The notes beneath the pieces are model-generated. The model was not told the DNA's origin and ran no database searches. It was given only the letters and a program-made list of their open reading frames with translations. The translations under genes were made by a program, and so were the position numbers. DNA of 64,000 nt from Sphingobium sp. Leaf26. Its GTDB lineage: Bacteria; Pseudomonadota; Alphaproteobacteria; Sphingomonadales; Sphingomonadaceae. The DNA lies in assembly GCF_001421665.1 (NCBI RefSeq), contig NZ_LMKV01000012.1:82185-146184 (forward strand), in the 5' to 3' direction. Positions 58,352-64,000 of this stretch are shown piece after piece. Within the stretch, counting starts at the first letter, position 1; each line of letters begins with the position of its first letter.

Positions 58352-59254
58352 CTAGGCGCTTGCGAGGGTTATGCCAATGGGAAAGCGTCCCGCGCGCAGG
58401 TCCGCCGCCAGCACCGCCGGGTCCATGCCGTCGCGGCGCAGTTCGGCCAGCGCGATCGCCCCGTCGCGCTTGGCCAGCCGCCTGCCATCGGCGCCCAGCA
58501 GCAACGGATGGTGGACATAGGCGGGGCTGGGCAGGTCCAGCAGCGCCTGGATCAGTCGGTGGACATGGGTGGCGGTAAAAAGGTCGTCGCCGCGCAGCAC
58601 ATGGGTCACGCCCATGGCGGCATCGTCCAGCGTGCAGGACAGATGATAGCTGGCCGGCGCATCCTTGCGCGCCAGAACGACGTCGCCATGGATGAGCGGG
58701 GCAGCGGTGACGCGCCGATCTGCTTCGCCGCCGGGCGGAAATGGAAGCGCGCGCCACTCCAGCCCGCCAACCCGCGCCACCGCCCGGCCGATGTCGATCC
58801 GCCAGGCATGGGCCTCGCCAGCGGCGATGCGCCGGGTGCGTTCGGCCGTGCTCAGTCCCCGGCACGTCCCCGGATAGACCGGCCCTTCCGGGCCATGCGG
58901 CGCGGTCAGGCTGGCCTGTATGTCCGCGCGCGTGCAGAAACAGGGGTAGAGCAAACCCTCCGCCCGCAGCCGGGCGAGCGCCGCATCATACTGGTCCAGC
59001 CGCCGCGACTGGAACATCGCTTCGCCATCCCAATCCACGCCCAGCCAGCGCAGATCGGCCAATATCCCCGCGACATGCTCGTGCCGACTCCGCGTGCCGT
59101 CGATATCCTCGATCCGCAGGCGAAAGGCCCCGCCTGCCGCGCGCGCCATGGCATGTCCCATCAACGCCGACCAGCCATGGCCGACATGCAGCAATCCAGT
59201 GGGGCTGGGGGCGAAGCGGGTCACCATATGCAGTGGTGCGACAAGATGAGTCAT
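58352..59254 (-). CDS. gluQ: tRNA glutamyl-Q(34) synthetase
   Basis: A 300-residue truncated glutamyl-tRNA-synthetase-like enzyme that attaches glutamate to queuosine in tRNA-Asp. The start VTRFAPSPTGLLHVGHGWSAL carries the HIGH motif, FRLRIEDIDGTRSR follows, a zinc-site CFCTRADIQ ... YPGTCRGL is present, and the KMSKS equivalent is GRRLAKRDGAIAL. The anticodon-binding domain of GltX is missing, as expected. ATG 59254 and 59227 are both possible starts; the conserved part begins at the second. Confidence 0.92.
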   Translation of the reverse strand: MTHLVAPLHMVTRFAPSPTGLLHVGHGWSALMGHAMARAAGGAFRLRIEDIDGTRSRHEHVAGILADLRWLGVDWDGEAMFQSRRLDQYDAALARLRAEGLLYPCFCTRADIQASLTAPHGPEGPVYPGTCRGLSTAERTRRIAAGEAHAWRIDIGRAVARVGGLEWRALPFPPGGEADRRVTAAPLIHGDVVLARKDAPASYHLSCTLDDAAMGVTHVLRGDDLFTATHVHRLIQALLDLPSPAYVHHPLLLGADGRRLAKRDGAIALAELRRDGMDPAVLAADLRAGRFPIGITLASA

Positions 59255-59348
59255 ACAGGCTCTTGACGGGAGATATTCGTTAATGCTGTCATGCCCCTGT
59301 CACCTTGCTGGACGATCAGCGGCGGGGACAAGGGGGAAGAAGGTTTTT

Positions 59349-59915
59349 ATGTACCATCCCGACCTCATACGGCATCCGGAAAATTGTCCGGCACTTGTTC
59401 TGAATGCGGATTTCACGCCGCTCAGCTATTATCCGCTCAGCCTCTGGCCCTGGCAGACGGCGATCAAGGCGGTGTTCCTCGACCGGGTGGACATCATCGC
59501 CAGCTATGAGCGGCATGTGCACAGTCCCAGCCTGGAAATGAAGATACCCTCGGTCATCGCGCTCAAACAATATGTGCGGCCGTCCGAACATCCCGCCTTC
59601 ACCCGCTTCAACCTGTTCCTGCGCGACAAGTTCGCCTGCCAATATTGCGGCACCGGCGCCGATCTGACCTTCGATCATGTCGTGCCGCGCCGCGCGGGCG
59701 GGCGCACCACCTGGGAAAATGTCGCGACCGCCTGCTCGCCCTGCAACCTCAAAAAGGGCGGGCGGACGCCCAGGCAAGCGGGCATGCGCCTGCATGTCCA
59801 GCCGATCCGCCCGACAAGCTGGCAATTGCTGGAACATGGCCGTGCCTTCCCGCCCGGCTATCTGCATGAAAGCTGGCACGACTGGCTCTATTGGGACGTC
59901 GAACTGCTGGCCTGA
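59349..59915 (+). CDS. HNH endonuclease family protein
   Basis: A 188-residue protein. The N-terminal segment (PALVLNADFTPLSYYPLSLWPWQTAIKAVFLDRVDIIASYE) is the conserved opening of a housekeeping HNH family. The nuclease core is FACQYCGTGADLTFDHVVPRRAGGRTTWENVATACSPCNLKKGGRTP, with two CxxC zinc knuckles and the DHV catalytic histidine. These proteins are widespread in alphaproteobacteria, not phage-linked, and of unknown biological role. ATG 59349 has gaagaagg upstream. Confidence 0.9.
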   Translation: MYHPDLIRHPENCPALVLNADFTPLSYYPLSLWPWQTAIKAVFLDRVDIIASYERHVHSPSLEMKIPSVIALKQYVRPSEHPAFTRFNLFLRDKFACQYCGTGADLTFDHVVPRRAGGRTTWENVATACSPCNLKKGGRTPRQAGMRLHVQPIRPTSWQLLEHGRAFPPGYLHESWHDWLYWDVELLA

Positions 59916-59935
59916 CCGGCATGACCCGTTCGCCC

Positions 59936-59989
59936 TCAGCCGACCGGCAACCAGTTCCCAAGGACGGCTTCAGCCGACCGGCAACCAGT
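59936..59989. repeat. direct repeat including the stop codon of the Crp/Fnr gene
   Basis: A 20-base sequence (tcagccgaccggcaaccagt) occurs at 59936-59955 and 59970-59989, 34 bases apart. The second copy is the last codons plus stop of the leftward regulator gene; the first is an exact copy just past the stop. Confidence 0.9.
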
Positions 59990-60710
59990 CTAAGTCCATG
60001 TCCTTGTGCCGGTTGGTATAATGGCCGATATCTTCCAGCCGGGCCATGTCGTTCATGATGATGCGGCCGTTGGATCGGCTGATCAGCCCTTCCAGCTCCA
60101 TCTGACGGATCATGCGGTTCACATGGACCGACGTCAGGCCGATCGAATCGCCGATCTCCTCCTGTGTCAATTTCAGGTCGAAACTGTCGGTGATGCTGTC
60201 GTCGGTCACGCGCAGCCGGTCGAACATGTCCAGCAGGAAGGATGCTACGCGCGCCTTGGCCGATGTGCGGCCCAGCGCGGCCAGCCGGTCGGTCATCGCG
60301 ACCCGCTCCGCATTGGACAGCAGGAACAGCAGCGCGGCGACGCGCGGATATTCCTCCAGCAGCCGGCGCAGCGCATGCTTGTCGAACGGACAGACGATCG
60401 CATCCGACAGAGCGACCAGCGATTCGGGCGCCTTGCTATAGATCGTACTGGCCGATCCGATGAAATCGCCGGGAAAATAGACGCGCAATATCTGGCGGCT
60501 CCCATCGGGCAGGATGACATAGCTCATCACCCGGCCTTCGCGCAGCACGAACAATTCCGTCACCGTCTCATTGACGCGCTGGATCATTGCGCCGCGCTTC
60601 ACCTTGCGCGGATTTTCCTCGAGCCGGGCCAATGCCTTCTTTTCCGCATCGGACAGCGGCACCTGTTTTGCCAGCCTTTCCGCGAAACAACTCGTTGCCA
60701 CCAAAAACAC
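59970..60710 (-). CDS. Crp/Fnr family transcriptional regulator
   Basis: A protein of up to 246 residues. The cyclic-nucleotide-binding-type barrel contains VNETVTELFVLREGRVMSYVILPDGSRQILRVYFPGDFIGSAS, a long dimer helix follows, and the helix-turn-helix is LKLTQEEIGDSIGLTSVHVNRMIRQMELEGLIS. No cysteine cluster for an FNR-type iron-sulfur site is present, and the cAMP-contact arginine is not evident; its signal is unknown. The start could be GTG 60710, TTG 60704 or GTG 60701; the aaagaagg site favours one of the last two. It is divergent from murA. Confidence 0.88.
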   Translation of the reverse strand: MFLVATSCFAERLAKQVPLSDAEKKALARLEENPRKVKRGAMIQRVNETVTELFVLREGRVMSYVILPDGSRQILRVYFPGDFIGSASTIYSKAPESLVALSDAIVCPFDKHALRRLLEEYPRVAALLFLLSNAERVAMTDRLAALGRTSAKARVASFLLDMFDRLRVTDDSITDSFDLKLTQEEIGDSIGLTSVHVNRMIRQMELEGLISRSNGRIIMNDMARLEDIGHYTNRHKDMDLDWLPVG

Positions 60711-60911
60711 CTTCTTTGCATTGTCGTTACGATGGCAGAACGCCCTATCCGCCTTTTGGCTGCATTTTCAGAACGCGCACTAAACTCGATCAAGGTCGGG
60801 CCACGCTTTGCAATAATGTTTCACATTGCCGCCGGTCCGCCCGGATCGCGCTGTCGAATGACCCCGCAGCCGCCTTGCGCGGCTCGCATTAAGCGCTATT
60901 AACCCTGCCCA

Positions 60912-62195
60912 ATGGACCGCATTCACATTCGCGGCGGCAACACGCTCAACGGCCGCCTTCCCATCTCCGGCGCAAAGAACGCCGCCCTGACGTTGCTGCC
61001 TTGCGCGTTGCTGACCGACGAGCCGGTGACGCTGCGCAATCTGCCGCGTCTGGCCGACGTCGACAGTTTCGGCCATCTGCTGAACCAGTTGGGCGTATCG
61101 ACCATGATCGAGGGCGCCCGGCCGGAGGATTTCGGACGCGTCCTGACGATGCGCGCCGGCCGCGTCACCTCGACCGAAGCGCCCTATGACATCGTGCGGA
61201 AAATGCGCGCGTCGATTCTGGTGCTGGGTCCGCTGCTCGCCCGTGTCGGCGAAGCGCGCGTGTCTCTGCCCGGCGGCTGCGCCATCGGCAATCGCCCGAT
61301 CGACCTGCATTTGAAGGCGCTGGAAGCCTTCGGCGCGACGCTCGAAACCACGGCCGGCTATGTCCGCGCCAGCGTGCCGGACGGCGGCCTGCCCGGCGGC
61401 ATCTACACCTTCCCGGTCGTGTCGGTCGGCGCCACCGAAAATGCGGTGATGGCGGCCTCGCTGGCCAAGGGCACCTGCATCCTCGAAAATGCGGCGCGCG
61501 AACCGGAAATCGTCGATCTCTGCAACCTGCTCGTCGCGATGGGCGCGGACATTGAGGGCATCGGCACCGACAAGCTGGTCATCCACGGCCGCGATCGGCT
61601 GCACGGCGCGACCTACAGCGTCATGCCCGACCGGATCGAGGCGGGCAGCTACGCCTGCGCCGCCGCCATCACCGGCGGATCGATCGATCTGATCGGCGCC
61701 AATGCCGACGACATGCACGCCATCCTCGCCGCCCTGCGCGATGCGGGGGTACAGGTCGATCCGCACAAGAACGGCATCCGCATCTCCTCGGACGGCAAGC
61801 TCAAGCCGCTGACCCTGTCGACGGCGCCGTTCCCGGCTTTCCCGACCGATATGCAGGCGCAGTTCATGGCGATGCTGACCAAGGCGGACGGCGCATCGGT
61901 GCTGACCGAAACCATCTTTGAAAATCGCTACATGCACGTACCGGAACTGGCGCGCATGGGCGCGGACATCGCCGTCAACGGCCGGACCGCCGTGGTGCGC
62001 GGCGTGGACAGGCTGGTCGGGGCGCCGGTGATGGCGACCGACCTGCGCGCTTCGATGAGCCTCATCCTTGCCGGTCTTGCCGCCGAAGGCGAAACCCAGG
62101 TCCAGCGCGTCTATCATCTCGATCGCGGCTATGAACGGCTGGAAGAAAAGCTGTCCGCCGTCGGCGCGGATATCGAACGGGTCAGCGATGGCTGA
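60912..62195 (+). CDS. murA: UDP-N-acetylglucosamine 1-carboxyvinyltransferase
   Basis: A 427-residue MurA, first committed step of peptidoglycan synthesis. The N terminus [30 protein letters not shown], the active-site loop [18 protein letters not shown] with Cys123 (the fosfomycin target), [15 protein letters not shown], and [19 protein letters not shown] are diagnostic. Length is normal. Its last eight bases overlap the start of a sensor kinase gene. A TTAA-N6-TTAA pair lies about 10-23 bases before the ATG. Confidence 0.96.
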   Translation: MDRIHIRGGNTLNGRLPISGAKNAALTLLPCALLTDEPVTLRNLPRLADVDSFGHLLNQLGVSTMIEGARPEDFGRVLTMRAGRVTSTEAPYDIVRKMRASILVLGPLLARVGEARVSLPGGCAIGNRPIDLHLKALEAFGATLETTAGYVRASVPDGGLPGGIYTFPVVSVGATENAVMAASLAKGTCILENAAREPEIVDLCNLLVAMGADIEGIGTDKLVIHGRDRLHGATYSVMPDRIEAGSYACAAAITGGSIDLIGANADDMHAILAALRDAGVQVDPHKNGIRISSDGKLKPLTLSTAPFPAFPTDMQAQFMAMLTKADGASVLTETIFENRYMHVPELARMGADIAVNGRTAVVRGVDRLVGAPVMATDLRASMSLILAGLAAEGETQVQRVYHLDRGYERLEEKLSAVGADIERVSDG

Positions 62196-63714
62196 GACAT
62201 GCGGCCTGGCGACCGATCGGGCGACGTTGCTGGCGCTCTATGATCTGGACGCCGGCGGCTTCCACAGTCTCGATGAGATTACGGGCTTCGCCGCGCAATT
62301 GTGCGGCGTGCCGATCGCGCTGGTCAGCATAGTCGAAGATGTGCGCCAGCGTTTCCTGTCCCGTGTCGGTCTGGACGCTGAAGAAACGCCGCGCGACGTG
62401 TCTTTCTGCGCGCTCGCGATGTTGGGGGGGGACATCTTCCTCGTCCCCGATGCGACCCGCGATCCGCGTTTCGCCAACAATGCGCTGGTCACCGGCGCGC
62501 CGCATATCCGCTTCTACGCCGGTGCGCCGCTGGTCGGCTCGGACGGCGAGCCTTTGGGTGCGTTGTGCGTCATCGACACCGTGCCCCGCGACGACCTGAC
62601 CCCGCTCCAGCGCCACGGCCTGACCCTGCTGGCCCGCCAGGTCATGGCCGAACTGGAAGGGCGCCGCCGCGACCGCAGCCTGATCCTGCGTCAACGGATG
62701 GACGCAGCCGCGATCGCCGACAGCGATCGTCTGTTCCGCACCTTGTCGGACGCCATGCCGCAGATGGTCTGGTCGACCCTGGCCGACGGCTATCATGATT
62801 ATTATAACGCCCGCTGGTATGATTATACGGGCATGCCCGTCGGATCGACGGATGGCGAGGCGTGGAACGGTGTGTTCCATCCCGACGATCAGGACCGCGC
62901 CTGGGCGCGATGGCGTAACAGCCTGGCCACCGGCGAGCCTTACGAGATCGAATATCGGTTGCGGCATCATAGCGGCGAATATCGCTGGACGCTGGGCCGC
63001 GCGCTGCCGATCCGTGACGGCGACGGCGTGATCGTGCGGTGGATGGGCACTTGCACCGATATTCACGAACAGAAGCTGATGATGGAAGAGCGCGAGATGA
63101 TCGCGCACGAACTGTCGCACCGGATCAAGAATATCTTTTCGGTGATCGCAGGCCTGATCGGCCTGTCGGCGCGCCAGCACCCGGAAATCAGCGATGTCGC
63201 GGACGATCTGCGTGACCGCATCCTGGCGCTGGGTCGCGCCCATGATTTCGTGCGGCCGCACAGCGCTGAATCCGCGCCCAGGATCGGCGGCGGACAAGGC
63301 AGCCTGCGCGGACTGCTTGCCCAGATTTTCGCGCCCTATCGCAACGAAACCGGCGCACGCATCGTGCTGTCTGGCGACGACCCGGCGATCGACGATCGCT
63401 CCGCGACGCCGCTGGCGCTATTGTTCCACGAACTGGCGACCAACGCTGCCAAATATGGCGCGCTGTCGGAAACCGATGGTCTTGTTCGCCTGCATGTCGC
63501 GGTGGATGGCAGCAATGTCTGCATCGACTGGCAGGAAGAGGGCGGCCCGGCGGTCCTGTCCGGTCGCCCGGACGGCTTCGGCACCCGCCTCATGACGCTC
63601 AGCGTCGAACGGCAATTGGGTGGGCGGATCGAACGGCACTGGCGACCGGACGGCCTGCGGCTCAGCCTCTGGATTCCATCCCGTTCCATGAGCCGGGCGG
63701 CGGGAACGGCGTAA
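62188..63714 (+). CDS. GAF-PAS sensor histidine kinase (HisKA_2/HWE type)
   Basis: A 508-residue soluble kinase starting at ATG 62188 inside the end of murA. A GAF domain spans residues about 20-160 ([43 protein letters not shown]), a PAS domain about 180-305 ([51 protein letters not shown]), then the phospho-acceptor helix [26 protein letters not shown] and an ATPase domain ([33 protein letters not shown]). Such kinases often signal in the alphaproteobacterial general stress response. Its end overlaps a convergent response-regulator gene. Confidence 0.9.
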   Translation: MAETCGLATDRATLLALYDLDAGGFHSLDEITGFAAQLCGVPIALVSIVEDVRQRFLSRVGLDAEETPRDVSFCALAMLGGDIFLVPDATRDPRFANNALVTGAPHIRFYAGAPLVGSDGEPLGALCVIDTVPRDDLTPLQRHGLTLLARQVMAELEGRRRDRSLILRQRMDAAAIADSDRLFRTLSDAMPQMVWSTLADGYHDYYNARWYDYTGMPVGSTDGEAWNGVFHPDDQDRAWARWRNSLATGEPYEIEYRLRHHSGEYRWTLGRALPIRDGDGVIVRWMGTCTDIHEQKLMMEEREMIAHELSHRIKNIFSVIAGLIGLSARQHPEISDVADDLRDRILALGRAHDFVRPHSAESAPRIGGGQGSLRGLLAQIFAPYRNETGARIVLSGDDPAIDDRSATPLALLFHELATNAAKYGALSETDGLVRLHVAVDGSNVCIDWQEEGGPAVLSGRPDGFGTRLMTLSVERQLGGRIERHWRPDGLRLSLWIPSRSMSRAAGTA

Positions 63715-64000
63715 AGCCGGCAATCTCCGCCTCGGTCAGGTCAGGCTGCTCCGCAGCGGCCAGTTGCAGCGCAGCGGCGATGCTCTGGGGACGGAACGGC
63801 TTGATGATCACTCCCAGCGCCGCACCCGACGCTGCGCCGATCTGGGCCGGGTTGGCGGTGACATAGATCACGCGAATGCCATGCCGCGCCGCCAGCTCCA
63901 TGCCGATCTGCGGCCCGGTCGGCCCATCGCGCAGGTTGAGATCGACCAGCGCGATGTCGCAATCGTTCGCACCGGCCAGCGCAGCCGGACGATCGGCGGC
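63662..64000 (-). CDS. response regulator receiver protein, C-terminal part
   Basis: Partial: the frame is open to the right edge of the window. About 112 residues are visible: the phospho-acceptor aspartate in DIALVDLNLRDGPTG, the conserved threonine in IRVIYVTANPAQI, and the lysine in GVIIKPFRPQSIAAALQLA, then a short tail ending at 63662. No output domain follows, so it is probably a single-domain receiver. It converges on and overlaps the 3' end of the kinase gene by 53 bases. It is a natural phosphorylation partner for that kinase. Confidence 0.82.
   Translation of the reverse strand, partial: AADRPAALAGANDCDIALVDLNLRDGPTGPQIGMELAARHGIRVIYVTANPAQIGAASGAALGVIIKPFRPQSIAAALQLAAAEQPDLTEAEIAGFTPFPPPGSWNGMESRG

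Noticed and set aside
59349..59915. HNH nuclease considered as part of a defence or mobile element
   Set aside because: It belongs to a widespread housekeeping-like HNH family, and its neighbours (GluQ-RS, Crp/Fnr regulator, murA) are chromosomal core genes.
60889..60902. TTAA-N6-TTAA upstream of murA as a CtrA site
   Set aside because: The CtrA consensus has a seven-base spacer; here it is six, and the site would overlap the ribosome-binding region.

Overview
The window looks like a chromosomal segment of a sphingomonad (order Sphingomonadales, Alphaproteobacteria: Sphingobium, Sphingomonas or Novosphingobium type). The grounds are high GC, a crtY-crtI-crtB carotenoid operon, a TonB-dependent receptor feeding a plant-polysaccharide locus, lineage-typical small proteins, and many short GC-rich inverted repeats between genes. 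Genus assignment is inference. No phage, transposase, integrase or CRISPR array was seen.

Layout. 1-860: end of kdsB and a histidine phosphatase. 1-2.35 kb: a dmeR-dmeF metal-efflux operon behind a RcnR/FrmR-like operator. 2.4-6.6 kb: carotenoid operon crtY-crtI-LOG-crtB, with crtB starting inside a repeat. 6.7-8.5 kb: glnK-amtB behind a consensus sigma-54 promoter; rpoN itself lies at 14.5-16 kb. 8.6-13.6 kb: DUF924, tldD, a zinc-finger protein, tRNA-Val, a winged-helix regulator and a D-amino-acid aminotransferase. 14.5-18.5 kb: rpoN, lptB, a small lipoprotein and an L,D-transpeptidase-like protein.

18.7-34.6 kb is the main accessory locus. It appears to degrade arabinan or arabinose-containing glycans and oxidise L-arabinose: a large MGH1-like glycosidase, TonB-dependent receptor, two GH43-type enzymes, GH51 arabinofuranosidase, Gfo/Idh sugar dehydrogenase, AraD1/GguC-like protein, FadR-type GntR regulator, FHS sugar transporter, aldose 1-epimerase and SMP-30 lactonase. 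Five copies of a GTCGGAGTAAT-like motif lie in four intergenic regions of this locus and nowhere else that I noticed. I read them as the operator of the local GntR protein. The L-arabonate dehydratase and the ketoglutarate semialdehyde dehydrogenase needed to finish the pathway are not in the window.

34.8-45.4 kb: small membrane proteins, an XpaC-like/TelA pair, DUF899, a DUF1080-type protein, a secreted S10 peptidase, a class V aminotransferase, typA (its stop codon lies in the first unit of a tandem repeat), and DUF805. 45.5-50.5 kb: a run of lineage-type regulators and membrane proteins, an OmpR/EnvZ-type two-component pair and a lipoprotein related to intradiol dioxygenases. 50.6-64 kb: nupC, DUF1176, a HAD phosphatase, egtB-egtD (ergothioneine), a diguanylate cyclase, a PduO-type adenosyltransferase, a HIG1-type protein, GluQ-RS, an HNH nuclease, a Crp/Fnr regulator, murA, a HisKA_2/HWE-type sensor kinase overlapping murA, and a partial response regulator at the right edge.
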